From: Actinomycetes bacterium
Lineage (GTDB): Bacteria > Actinomycetota > Actinomycetes > Actinomycetales > Cellulomonadaceae
DNA length: 42,370 nucleotides
Direction of reading: 5' to 3'
Assembly (NCBI GenBank): GCA_021793675.1
Contig: JAJYSG010000016.1
Location: 1-42,370, forward strand
Shown here: positions 35,277 to 42,370 of the stretch, in pieces
Layout of the letters: each line of letters opens with the position of its first letter
Numbering within the stretch: position 1 is the first letter of the stretch
The notes under the pieces: model-generated
What the model was told of the DNA's origin: nothing
The model's database searches: none
What the model saw: the letters and a program-made list of their open reading frames with translations, nothing else
Translations under genes and position numbers: made by a program

Positions 35277-36388
35277 CCCTGCACCGTCCTCACCCGCAGC
35301 CGGTAGCCGCCGGCGGCACCCGGTCCCGCATCGACCACGGCGCCGACGGCCCGCGCCCGCTCCGCCAGACCCACCAGGCCATGGCCGGCGCCGCCGGTAG
35401 GACCGCGCCCGTCGTCCTCGATCACCAGCTCCTCGGGCGACATCGAGATCCGCACCGACCGCGCGGCGGCATGACGCAGCACGTTGGTGACGCCCTCCCG
35501 CACGGTCCACGCGAACAGCGGGCGCAGCCGGTCCGGCACCTCGTCGGCCGCCGCGGGCAGCTCGGCCGCGACGCCGGCCGCGTCGAGGGCCTGCCGGGCG
35601 CCGGCGAGCTCCCCGACGAGCGTCACCTCCCGCGTCGCCGTCACCATGGAGCGGACGTCCGCCAGGGCGCTGCGCGCCAGACCCTGCACCTGCCCGATCT
35701 CGTCGCGCGCCCGTGCAGGGTCGAGGTCCACCAGCCGGCCGGCCAGCTCCGCCTTGACGGCCACCACGGTCAGCGTGTGGCCCAGGATGTCGTGCATGTC
35801 GCGGGCGATCCGTTCCCGCTCCCGATCCACGGCCAGCGCCGCCACCTCGTCCTGGGCGGCCTGGAGCTGCCGGTTCGACGCCAGCACCTGGCGGAACCCC
35901 GCCACCGCCAGCGCGGCCAGCACCAGGGAGATGGACAGGCCGTCGGTGGTGCCCCAGCCGGGGACGAGCCGTGGCACCACGTGGATGGCCGCCACGCTGA
36001 GCAGCGCGACGACGAACGCCGACCGGCCGGGCAGCGTCAGCACCGCGGTGACCGCGACGAACACGAGCCCCACCAGGCCGTCCTCGTGCGCCGCGAGCGA
36101 CGCGAGGGCCACGCACACCACCTGGACCAGGACGATCCCCCAGGCCCGCCACAACGGCCAGAGCTCGGGCCGCCGCGTCGGTCCCCCGGAGAGGGACAGG
36201 GTCGCGAACGCGATGGCCTGCACCACCACCGCGGTCAGCGAGACGTCCCGGGCCAGGCCCGCCGGGGCTTCCCATGCCGTCTGGAACGGCTGCAGCAGGA
36301 AGATCAGCCAGACGACCCCCATCAGGGGGCCCACGACGCGCATCACGCCGCTGCGCCGGAGCGCTCCCCCCTGGACCACCTGGCTCAC
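35273..36388 (-). CDS. Sensor histidine kinase (HisKA_3/DesK-like)
   Basis: The product of about 371 aa has five to six N-terminal membrane helices (for example RVVGPLMGVVWLIFLLQPF, WGIVLVQVVCVALASLA, AFVVALLSVAAIHVVP). The dimerisation/phosphoacceptor segment reads RERERIARDMHDILGHTLTV with the phosphorylated His, and the ATPase domain has REGVTNVLRHAAARSV and DDGRGPTGGAGHGLVGL. It lacks a large extracellular sensor, as in membrane-sensing DesK types. I place the start at GTG 36388; a TTG at 36397 would add three residues, and neither has a strong ribosome binding site. The stop overlaps the regulator gene. Confidence 0.92.
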   Translation of the reverse strand: MSQVVQGGALRRSGVMRVVGPLMGVVWLIFLLQPFQTAWEAPAGLARDVSLTAVVVQAIAFATLSLSGGPTRRPELWPLWRAWGIVLVQVVCVALASLAAHEDGLVGLVFVAVTAVLTLPGRSAFVVALLSVAAIHVVPRLVPGWGTTDGLSISLVLAALAVAGFRQVLASNRQLQAAQDEVAALAVDRERERIARDMHDILGHTLTVVAVKAELAGRLVDLDPARARDEIGQVQGLARSALADVRSMVTATREVTLVGELAGARQALDAAGVAAELPAAADEVPDRLRPLFAWTVREGVTNVLRHAAARSVRISMSPEELVIEDDGRGPTGGAGHGLVGLAERARAVGAVVDAGPGAAGGYRLRVRTVQG

Positions 36389-36407
36389 GACGGTCAACCT
36401 AGTGGCG

Positions 36408-37205
36408 TCACACGCGCGCGGTGTCGCGCCGGAACCGCCACGCCGCGCCGGCGGCGAAGACCACGCCCCAGACGACGACGTTGACGTACGCCCACACGCT
36501 GGGTGCGGATCCCACCAGGGGGCCGCGCGTCAGCTCGGCGAGCCCGTAGGTCGGCATGAAGTGGGCGACCGTGGCGAAGACCCCGCCGTCGAGCGGCATG
36601 AACAACCCGCCCGCGAACGCGAGCACCGCCAGCGCCGGACCCAGGATCTGCATGACGTTCTCGCTCGGCAGCAGGTAGCCCATGAACAGCCCGAACGCCG
36701 CGAAGACCGAGGAGCCGACCCAGGCGATGAGGACGCAGGCCACCAGGCGCAGCACGCCGAGCTGGGCGCCGGACCACCACCCCACGAGCACCGTCACCGC
36801 CATCGACGCCAGCCCGAACACCATTGCGACGATCACCTTGGTGACCACGTAGACGGCGGGGCGCAGCGACGTCAGCCGCAGCTGGCGGCTCCAGCCCTGG
36901 GCGCGTTCCACCGAGACGCTCGCGCCACCGCTGGTGGTGGCCAGCAGCGTCCCGTACAGGGCCATCGAGATCATGATGTAGGCGGTGACGTTGCCGTGGC
37001 CGGCGCTCTGCGCGCGGTAGGCCGACGCCGTGCCGAACAGGAGGAACAGGCCCGGCGGCATGATGAGCGAGATGATCACCGAGCGTCGGTTGCGCAACAA
37101 CCGCCTCAGCTCCGTCCGCAGGTAGACCGGCTGGATCAGGCGCGCGCCGGGTCGGGTGCCGGCAGCCGGGCGGGTCGCCGTCAGGGTGGGGGCCGAGATG
37201 CTCAA
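36408..37205 (-). CDS. ABC-2 type transporter permease
   Basis: The 265-aa membrane protein is an ABC-2 exporter permease with six helices: IISLIMPPGLFLLFGTAS, AYIMISMALYGTLLATTS, VVTKVIVAMVFGLASMAVTV, LVACVLIAWVGSSVFAAFGL, LGPALAVLAFAGGLFMPLDG and a final helix before FRRDTARV. I put the start at the TTG at 37205 because it overlaps the ATPase stop as TTGA, matching the coupled overlaps elsewhere in this operon. The segment SVERAQGWSRQLRLTSLRP is the typical ATPase-contacting loop. Function: export of a lipid, drug or peptide, unspecified. Confidence 0.88.
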   Translation of the reverse strand: MSISAPTLTATRPAAGTRPGARLIQPVYLRTELRRLLRNRRSVIISLIMPPGLFLLFGTASAYRAQSAGHGNVTAYIMISMALYGTLLATTSGGASVSVERAQGWSRQLRLTSLRPAVYVVTKVIVAMVFGLASMAVTVLVGWWSGAQLGVLRLVACVLIAWVGSSVFAAFGLFMGYLLPSENVMQILGPALAVLAFAGGLFMPLDGGVFATVAHFMPTYGLAELTRGPLVGSAPSVWAYVNVVVWGVVFAAGAAWRFRRDTARV

Positions 37206-38134
37206 CGGGTGCTCCGCATCGTCTCGTCGCCCGCCGCACCGGCGGACGTCAGGGTGAGGAAGGCCTCCTCGAGGCCGAGGGACGTGATCTCCACGTCGCG
37301 CGCGCCGGTGGTGCCGAAGATGATGCGGCCCAGCACGTCGGACGCGTGCGTGTGCAGCAGCACCCGCTCGCCGCGCCGCTCGACCAGCTCGACGCCGGGA
37401 AGGGCGGCCAGCTCGACGCCGGACGGCGCCCGCCCGTCGAACACCGCCGAGACCACGCGGCCCGAGGCGATCCCCCGGATGTGCGCCGCGGTGCCGTCCG
37501 CGACCACGCGCCCGCGGCTGACGAGCACGATGCGGTCGGCGTAGGCGTCGGCCTCCTCCAGGTAGTGGGTGGCGAACACGACGGTCCGGCCCCCGGCGGC
37601 GTCTGCCCGGATGGCGTTCCAGAACTCGCGCCGGCCCGAGACGTCCATCCCGGTGGTCGGCTCGTCGAGCAGCAGCACGTCCGGCGCGGGCAGCAGGGCC
37701 AGGGCGAACCGGAGCCGTTGCTGCTCGCCACCCGAGCACATCCCCACCACCCGGTTCTCGATGCCGTTCAGGCCGGCGCGCGCCAGCACCTCGGCCACCG
37801 GGCGCGGGTGCTCGACGAACGACGCGACGAGCTCGGCGGTCTCCCGCACGGTGAGGTCCCGCAGCAGGCCGCCGGTCTGCAGCACGGCGGCGATCCGGCC
37901 GTCGGCGATCGCCTCGTCGGGCGACGTCCCGAGGACGCGCACCGTGCCCTGGTCCGGCCGGGCCAGGCCCAGCAGCATGTCGATCGTCGTCGTCTTCCCG
38001 GCGCCGTTGGGGCCCAGGAAGGCGACGACCTCGCCGGGCTGCACGACGAGGTCCAAGCCGTCGACGGCGCGCACGGCCCCGAAGCTCTTGACGAGTCCCC
38101 GCAGCTCGACGGCGGGGGACGTGATGTGGTTCAT
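37202..38134 (-). CDS. ABC transporter ATP-binding protein (drug/antibiotic exporter type)
   Basis: The 310-aa ATPase has Walker A GPNGAGKTTT (residues about 41-50), a Q-loop AVLQTGGLLRDLTVRE, signature CSGGEQQRLRFALALL, Walker B VLLLDEPTTGMD and switch His in VFATHYLEEADAYAD. The G-M-D-V after Walker B and the C-terminal half of about 100 residues are usual in DrrA/CcmA-type exporters. It is the first gene of a four-gene operon: ATPase, permease, histidine kinase, response regulator. No Shine-Dalgarno-like sequence stands before ATG 38134, which may be read from a near-leaderless mRNA. Confidence 0.93.
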   Translation of the reverse strand: MNHITSPAVELRGLVKSFGAVRAVDGLDLVVQPGEVVAFLGPNGAGKTTTIDMLLGLARPDQGTVRVLGTSPDEAIADGRIAAVLQTGGLLRDLTVRETAELVASFVEHPRPVAEVLARAGLNGIENRVVGMCSGGEQQRLRFALALLPAPDVLLLDEPTTGMDVSGRREFWNAIRADAAGGRTVVFATHYLEEADAYADRIVLVSRGRVVADGTAAHIRGIASGRVVSAVFDGRAPSGVELAALPGVELVERRGERVLLHTHASDVLGRIIFGTTGARDVEITSLGLEEAFLTLTSAGAAGDETMRSTR

Positions 38135-38178
38135 GGGAAGGAGCCTGGCCGGACCTCGCCCACCGCGCCCCCGCCGGC

Positions 38179-38199
38179 CGTCATCGATGCCGGATGACG
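38179..38199. promoter_or_regulatory. Inverted repeat upstream of the exporter operon
   Basis: CGTCATC (38179-38185) and GATGACG (38193-38199) form a perfect 7-base inverted repeat with a 7-base spacer, 45-65 bases before the ATPase start. This position and dyad fit a binding site for the LuxR-type response regulator of the same operon. The rest of the 345-base gap 38135-38479 shows nothing I can support. Confidence 0.4.
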
Positions 38200-38479
38200 A
38201 ATGTCAGCTGAAGCCTGCCAGTCGGGACGCCCGAGCACTCGACATCTACCTCGTCGACCGCCCAAGACCTTGGCCCCGACTACCCTCGATGGCGATGAGC
38301 CGGTTTCTGTACGCGGCGGGCGGTCCCACGACGATCCACGGCCCCAGCGCTGCACCACTATCAGGGACTCCACTGCGGTCGGCAGCTTCGTCGTCATGGT
38401 GAACGGCATTGAGTGGCTGTGCCGAGGCGCCTTCCGACTCGGCGGCGGTCAAGCAGTTTCTTCTTCGGAGGTCGTCATC

Positions 38480-39034
38480 GTGCGCGTCGCAGGGAACACG
38501 CCAGACTGGCGGGTCGTCGAGGACCTGGGCATCGGTCTGACAACGGCTCTGTACGCGCGCGACGCACTCGGGCTGCGGGGGAACGATCTGTCGCTGGCCG
38601 TTCCCCCGCTTGCCCCGGCGGTGAACGTGACGCCGTCGACAGCAGAGCCCGATCTCACCGAACCATGGAACAGGTGGTTCGCGGCGCTGCTGACAGACGA
38701 GAGCGCCGTACCAGCGGACGACGCACTTCGAGCCGCCCTGGAACGCCTCGTCCCCCGAGCCGCGGAGTGGATCGGCACCCAAAAGGCTGTCGTCGTCCAG
38801 CGGACGTTCCTGCGGAGCGAAGTTCGACGCATGGTCGGTGAATTGTTCCGTCCGGTCATGGCTCGCGCCGAACTTACTGAAGACATCGAATTCCGAATCG
38901 ACGTCATCCCTCTAGCCGCCGACTGGTGGACTGTTTCCGGGCGACGGGTCGCGCTAAGCGAATCCGTACGCCGCAATCCACGTCAGCTCGCAGTCGCGCT
39001 TGAGCCGCTCCTGCGACCCTTCCGACAGGCGTGA
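38480..39034 (+). CDS. Hypothetical protein (184 aa)
   Basis: I place the start at GTG 38480 because GGAGG (38467-38471) stands exactly 8 bases before it; the frame is open to 38201 but that part is Arg/Pro-rich and unlike coding sequence. The product begins VRVAGNTPDWRVVEDLGIGL, has DLTEPWNRWFAALLTD in the middle, and ends RNPRQLAVALEPLLRPFRQA. It is soluble and mixed alpha/beta in appearance. No family is recognised. Its GC content is a little lower than the core genes, and it opens the accessory region that carries the broken integrase. Confidence 0.6.
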   Translation: MRVAGNTPDWRVVEDLGIGLTTALYARDALGLRGNDLSLAVPPLAPAVNVTPSTAEPDLTEPWNRWFAALLTDESAVPADDALRAALERLVPRAAEWIGTQKAVVVQRTFLRSEVRRMVGELFRPVMARAELTEDIEFRIDVIPLAADWWTVSGRRVALSESVRRNPRQLAVALEPLLRPFRQA

Positions 39035-39082
39035 CAGCGTGCTCGAGGAGCCCATAAGGCAGCACGCGAGAAGCGTGCAGAG

Positions 39083-39760
39083 ATGGAGCACCGCTCGCGG
39101 ATCGGCGTACCCGTACACGCGAAGTCGATACTCCTCGGTGGGTGGGTGGAGCGCTGGCTCACGATCTCGCTGCCGGCGTCCCCGGACTCGTTGAGCTACC
39201 GCACGCAGATGACGTTCCTCGCCCGCAAGCACATCATTCCGAGCCCAATGGCGGCCCTTCCGTTCCAACAGGTCACGCCAGCGGTCATCGAGGACTTCAT
39301 CAACACGCTGAGGACCCTCGGCACCGAAGGACACGGGGTGACGAAGACGGGCAAGCCCCCGGCCGACTCGACGATCCGATCCGTCTACATGACGCAACGA
39401 CGCGCACTCGATGTCGCCGTGCGGGACGGTCAGATCACGGCCAATCCGCTACATGTCGTCAAGGCGCCCAAGGTCGCGCCACGCAGCGTTGAGGTCTACT
39501 CACCCGATGAGGTGCAACGCCTGCTCACTGCCCTGCAGCCAAGCTGCTACTTCCCCTACTTCGCCCTCATCTCCACCACGGGTGTGCGGCGTGGCGAAGC
39601 GCTCGGGCTGAAGTGGGATGAACCGCAGCGCCGGTGGCGGGGTCGTCCTGCGCCGCACCCTCGTGCGACCCGGGCTGCTGTGCCCGTGCGGCGAGGTACC
39701 GCTGCTTCGCCAGAGCGTGCCCGGCCGGGGTCACCTCTGGGCCGGAGTCGGCATGACTGA
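39083..39760 (+). pseudogene. Tyrosine recombinase/integrase, truncated and frameshifted
   Basis: The frame shows a phage-type integrase: core-binding domain LLGGWVERWLTISLPASPD, HIIPSPMAALPFQQVTPAVI, DSTIRSVYMTQRRALDVAVR, DGQITANPLHVVKAPKV, then the start of the catalytic domain SPDEVQRLLTALQPS and the first catalytic Arg in ISTTGVRRGEALGLKWD. Right after KWD the homology passes into a neighbouring frame (GGGVVLRRTLVRPGLL, where intact relatives read a VRRTL-type strand) and soon fades. The H-x-x-R box and the catalytic Tyr are missing. The N-terminal arm also seems short. The gene is therefore a dead remnant of a mobile element. Confidence 0.8.
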
Positions 39761-40001
39761 CGAGCGGGCCAGGTCCCAGGGCGCCGGTGTTGCCCACCAG
39801 GAGACACGGTCCTCGCTACGCACGCCAACGGGCCTGACGTCACCGCCAGGCCCGGGCACTGTCGCGGATCCGGTGCACACGCCGGTGCCCGGCGCAGCGG
39901 CTCGCGGAGCATTGCTCGCAGTGGCTGGCGCTCAAACCGCCTCCCGAGCGAAACCGTCCGGTCGCAACGAACTTTACGGACGTCCGACTAAATGAGAAAC
40001 G
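39761..40001 (+). other. Integrase-decay region without a supported gene
   Basis: An open frame continues to 39995, but its residues (GPGTVADPVHTPVPGAAARG and similar) show no integrase or other homology. I read it as degraded mobile-element DNA leading up to the promoter region of the next gene. Confidence 0.4.
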
Positions 40002-40019
40002 GTGTGATGCAGATCACAC
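40002..40019. promoter_or_regulatory. CRP/GlxR-type operator
   Basis: GTGTGATGCAGATCACAC contains the exact TGTGA-N6-TCACA consensus of CRP-family regulators (40003-40007 and 40014-40018), with an extra matching G/C pair outside. Actinobacterial CRP homologues such as GlxR use this consensus. It is centred about 105 bases before the first exported-lipoprotein gene, so it could activate that run of genes in response to cAMP. Confidence 0.65.
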
Positions 40020-40115
40020 TGGAAACGGCCCCGCTCAGGGTCTCAACGAGCGCATCCTGACGATGCCGACGCAACGATGCGCCGCGCGGGCGGCAATTGA
40101 GGGGGCTACCGGCGT

Positions 40116-40736
40116 ATGAAATCGAATCTTGCACACCCCGCCATCGCGGGGCTCGTGCTTCTCCTGGCGGGAGGCTGTGCCACGCCGCACGGATACCGCG
40201 CCACGGGCATGGCGGCAGGTCAGACTCTAGGTACAACCTCATCCCTTACTTCTCAACCTGAACTCGAACCGCCCCTAGCGGTACCTTCGAGTGCGGCCTC
40301 TTCGAAGGGCATTCTCAAGGCGGAGCGGCAAGCAGCGATTGCGCAGCACGCGCGCGCCGCCTCAGCAATCGGGAAGTTCAAGTACATCAAGACTCTCGAC
40401 GCCGGTGGTAGTCCACTTGACTTGTTCGCCACGGCGCAGTACGAGGCGTCACGAAAGGATCAGCGACTTGACCCAGGGCCTGTGATCATCGTCAACGCAA
40501 GCGCGGGCGCACAGGCGCCCAAAGCGCTTGCCGGCTCAGCCGCCGTGGCAGACGCAACCCTCGAATCGAATCTCGGTTCACAGGCATTCACGGCGAAGCT
40601 AGAAGGAGACCCCGGCACCTGGGCGGCCTCAATCGAAGCACAGGATGGGTACGTCGAATTTGTGGGAAACAACGTCGGCAACCCAGATGTGCTGAGGGAC
40701 TTCGTGGAGGGATACGTCGATGCCGCGCGTCCGTAG
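40116..40736 (+). CDS. Putative lipoprotein (206 aa)
   Basis: ATG 40116 starts a lipoprotein signal: MKSNLAHPAIAGLVLLLAGG ending at Cys21. The spacer is Thr/Ser/Pro-rich. The mature domain includes KAERQAAIAQHARAASAIGK (helix), YIKTLDAGGSPLDLFATAQY, GPVIIVNASAGAQAP and a C-terminal DGYVEFVGNNVGNPDVLRDF. No family is recognised. GC content is lower than in core genes. The end of the gene overlaps the next start (40720) by 17 bases, suggesting coupled expression. It follows a CRP/GlxR-type site. Function unknown; likely anchored to the outer face of the membrane. Confidence 0.7.
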   Translation: MKSNLAHPAIAGLVLLLAGGCATPHGYRATGMAAGQTLGTTSSLTSQPELEPPLAVPSSAASSKGILKAERQAAIAQHARAASAIGKFKYIKTLDAGGSPLDLFATAQYEASRKDQRLDPGPVIIVNASAGAQAPKALAGSAAVADATLESNLGSQAFTAKLEGDPGTWAASIEAQDGYVEFVGNNVGNPDVLRDFVEGYVDAARP

Positions 40737-41087
40737 TCGCTCATTCGCGGGCCGCGCACGGTGGCGCCTGACTGTAACGGTAGTCTTAGCGTTCCCATGG
40801 CGGTGTGCCTGGGTGCGCCGGCGCAAGCCTACAGTTCGGACTACTCCACCTGGAGCTCGGTTCCAACGATATGGCAGGGGTCCAGTGGGGACTTGGTCGG
40901 ATTATGGCAGGCAATTCTATATTCCGACGGGTTCGCCATCAAGTGCGTTTCTCAGGATTCGCAGCGGGGAATTGCTGGTGCGTTCGGAGCGTATACCACG
41001 GCGGCCTCGAAAGCATGGCAGTACGACCGATGCGGGAATGTGATGGTACATTCTGAAACCGCTCTTGGTTCGATCGCTAGTGTGTAG
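40720..41087 (+). pseudogene. Exported PG-binding-like small protein, split by a frameshift
   Basis: ATG 40720 gives MPRVRSRSFAGRARWRLTVT and VVLA, the basic start and core of a signal peptide, but that frame then reads into Arg-rich nonsense. From about 40790 the neighbouring frame provides the missing part: VPMAVCLGAPAQA (signal end, AQA cleavage), then YSSDYSTWSSVPTIW, DLVGLWQAILYSDGF, GAFGAYTTAASKAWQYDRCG, to a stop at 41087. The pattern LWQ...DG(F)...FGxxTxxAxxxWQ resembles a peptidoglycan-binding-1 repeat. A single frame change near 40790 restores one protein of about 120 aa. It could be a real mutation or a sequence error. Mature part has two cysteines. Confidence 0.55.
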
Positions 41088-41183
41088 TCTGACCATAGGC
41101 TCAGGGTGGACTCGTCGATGCCTGTTGTGTGATGCATCGGCTTCAGTCGGAGCCTCGACCGGAGCACTTGAAGGGGGATTCTG

Positions 41184-41501
41184 ATGATTCACAAGGTGCG
41201 GCGAGCGATTACGGTCTCGGCGTTTGCTGCAGTTGCGACGCTCGCGGTTCCCCAGGCCGCGCATGCGGCCATGGTGGAGAAGGACGGTTCGCTGAGTTGC
41301 CATTACGGGTACGTTGGGCTGGTGAAGACCGTCACGGAAACGGATGTGGACGGTTGGGCGCCCGGCGGCAACCTGTATTCATGGGACTGGGGCACATGGG
41401 ACTGGAAGACTCACTACAAGAGTGGCTCGATAAGCGGGTCCTGGCTCGCTGAGAGCTCAGGGATCATGGACATGGTCAGTACTGGCGCCAGCTGCGCGTA
41501 G
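41184..41501 (+). CDS. Small secreted Trp/Gly-rich protein, bacteriocin-like
   Basis: The 105-aa product has a clear Sec signal (MIHKVRRAITVSAFAAVATL, cleavage after AHA at residue 28). The 77-residue mature part is rich in Trp, Gly, Ser and Tyr: SLSCHYGYVGLVKTVTETDV, GGNLYSWDWGTWDWKTHYKS, GSISGSWLAESSGIMDMVST, and has one Cys near each end, allowing a disulphide. Size, export signal and composition recall lactococcin-972-like peptides, though I see no clear alignment. GGGGG lies about 6-12 bases before ATG 41184. It is flanked by lipoprotein genes and followed by a truncated membrane-anchor gene. Function unproven. Confidence 0.6.
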   Translation: MIHKVRRAITVSAFAAVATLAVPQAAHAAMVEKDGSLSCHYGYVGLVKTVTETDVDGWAPGGNLYSWDWGTWDWKTHYKSGSISGSWLAESSGIMDMVSTGASCA

Positions 41502-41505
41502 CCCG

Positions 41506-42045
41506 ATGCAGACGGGAATTGTGCGAACGGTTGGTGTCGCGCTCGGCTTGCTCGTGCTGGGCGGATGCACCGGTCCTGCACCGGCGGTGGTACCGACGGC
41601 GGCATATGTCGCGCCGGCGTGGATTGCTCGGCAGGTTCAGGCCAATGATGCGCTTTACGCGTATCAGAAGTCGTGCTTGGCCAAAGCTGGTATTGCGGCT
41701 ACCGCCATCGCGGGTGGCGGGTTCTCGTTCCCGACGGGGACGGCGGGCGGTAAGGAGGCGCTACACGCCTGTACGAAGGAGTTCCTTGGTGCGGGGTATG
41801 GTGCGCGGCCCACACCCGAGCAGCTCCGAACGTTGTATCAGCATGCGTTGGACACGCGTGCGTGCCTGATGAATCTGGGATACACGACCGACCCGCCGGT
41901 CAGCGAGGAGGCCTACGTGCAGTCTGGCGGGCAATGGTCGGCGTACGGGTCGCTGCAGTTCAAGTCGCAGGCAGGGCCGGCGCGGGACGCCGAGGAGGAC
42001 GTGCTGCGGCACACGTGTCCCGAACCCGACCTGGCGGGCCTTTGA
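41506..42045 (+). CDS. Putative lipoprotein (179 aa)
   Basis: ATG 41506 starts four bases after the stop of the small secreted protein. The signal VGVALGLLVLGG ends at the lipobox Cys21, followed by a Pro/Ala-rich spacer. The mature domain reads YAYQKSCLAKAGIAATAIAG, then EALHACTKEFLGAGYG, TPEQLRTLYQHALDTRACLM and ends in RHTCPEPDLAGL, with four cysteines. Four cysteines in a YQKSCL...ACTKEF...RACLMNLGY pattern are frequent in uncharacterised actinobacterial lipoproteins linked to small export cassettes. Family and function are otherwise unknown. Confidence 0.75.
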   Translation: MQTGIVRTVGVALGLLVLGGCTGPAPAVVPTAAYVAPAWIARQVQANDALYAYQKSCLAKAGIAATAIAGGGFSFPTGTAGGKEALHACTKEFLGAGYGARPTPEQLRTLYQHALDTRACLMNLGYTTDPPVSEEAYVQSGGQWSAYGSLQFKSQAGPARDAEEDVLRHTCPEPDLAGL

Positions 42046-42135
42046 ACTGGCCAGAATAGGGCGGGTCTGCAGAGCCGATCTGACGCAGGGCGAGACCCGG
42101 GGACCTCAGCGGTCGCCGCAGAGAGGAGATCTCCG

Positions 42136-42261
42136 ATGTCTCGTCGGTGGAGGTCGAGCGTGTCGTGGGTTGGTGTTGCACTTCTGTGTGGCATCGGGGG
42201 TGTGTGGGCGGGGCGCGCCACGTGGCCAAGTCCCTGGGAGTGGTGTAGCGCGTCGGCGTGA
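42136..42261 (+). pseudogene. N-terminal stub of a membrane-anchored protein, cut by insertion
   Basis: ATG 42136 with AGGAG at 42124-42128 starts MSRRWRSSVSWVGVALLCGI and continues GGVWAGRATWPSPWEWC, one membrane anchor and the first external residues, then stops at 42261. Such a start (basic, one helix, GRAT-x-P) is typical of membrane-fusion/peptidoglycan-binding proteins of small peptide export cassettes. Homology-like character ends near 42240, where unrelated sequence with a minus-strand gene begins, so it was probably truncated by insertion. Confidence 0.5.
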
Positions 42262-42273
42262 TCTTCGGGTTGG

Positions 42274-42370
42274 TCAGGCTGTCAGGGCGAGGGGCTGGTT
42301 GGTCACCTCCTGGCCTTCGGCGACGAGCGTCAGTCGGGACTTGGCCAGCACGTCGAGGGCGAAGTAGCGG
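42274..42370 (-). CDS. C-terminal end of an unidentified gene, probably a transposase (partial)
   Basis: On the minus strand an open frame enters from the right edge and stops with TGA at 42276-42274. It encodes RYFALDVLAKSRLTLVAEGQ and EVTNQPLALTA. It lies directly against the broken stub gene, with about 30 bases between the break and its stop, as expected for the end of an insertion sequence. I cannot name the transposase family from this piece, and the gene may be something else. Confidence 0.4.
   Translation of the reverse strand, partial: RYFALDVLAKSRLTLVAEGQEVTNQPLALTA

Noticed and set aside
38201..38479. Upstream extension of the 184-aa unknown protein
   Set aside because: The region is promoter-like, and the GGAGG at 38467-38471 points to GTG 38480.

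Overview
The window looks like chromosomal DNA of a high-GC actinobacterium, most likely a Micrococcales member of the Cellulomonas/Promicromonospora type. This rests on strong G/C bias at third codon positions, frequent GTG and some TTG starts, many ATGA/GTGA gene overlaps, and Actinobacteria-style lipoproteins and two-component systems. The genus is an inference. I see no rRNA, tRNA or CRISPR array.

Region 1 (1-9.97 kb). The end of an alcohol dehydrogenase, a TetR regulator and an oleate hydratase form a probable fatty-acid operon. A GH15 glycosidase follows. On the minus strand lie a phytoene synthase/phytoene desaturase pair (crtB-crtI) and a double-DUF427 protein. At 8451 there is a clear fluoride riboswitch, followed by a hairpin that covers the ribosome binding site of a universal stress protein gene. 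That gene is overlapped by two crcB (Fluc) fluoride channel genes and the unit ends in a hairpin terminator.

Region 2 (10.1-16.7 kb). A four-gene PotABCD-like ABC importer, a small minus-strand protein and glutamine-dependent NAD+ synthetase.

Region 3 (16.7-19.3 kb). A small accessory island of distinctly lower GC between housekeeping genes. It holds a tightly overlapping cassette: a TIGR04255-family protein, a 130-aa unknown and a protein with a TQSCDL motif. A likely leaderless 10-codon leader ORF precedes it. This is the best candidate for an undescribed system.

Region 4 (19.3-38.1 kb). Mostly core genes: purT, an amino-acid ABC importer, a HAD phosphatase, an isochorismatase-like hydrolase, a Kup potassium transporter, a c-di-GMP enzyme with a LacI-like sensor (GGDEF+EAL), a TetR regulator with two alpha/beta hydrolases, and an ABC exporter/two-component operon. 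Two decayed genes are embedded: a winged-helix AlkZ-like gene with an internal deletion, and the N-terminus of a CtaG-like cytochrome oxidase assembly gene.

Region 5 (38.4-42.4 kb). A second accessory region: an unknown gene, a broken tyrosine integrase, a perfect CRP/GlxR-type operator, then a run of small exported proteins (lipoprotein, frameshifted PG-binding-like protein, Trp-rich Cys-containing secreted peptide, lipoprotein). The run ends in a membrane-anchor gene cut short after 41 codons. The cut lies next to the end of another coding sequence that probably belongs to an insertion sequence running off the window.
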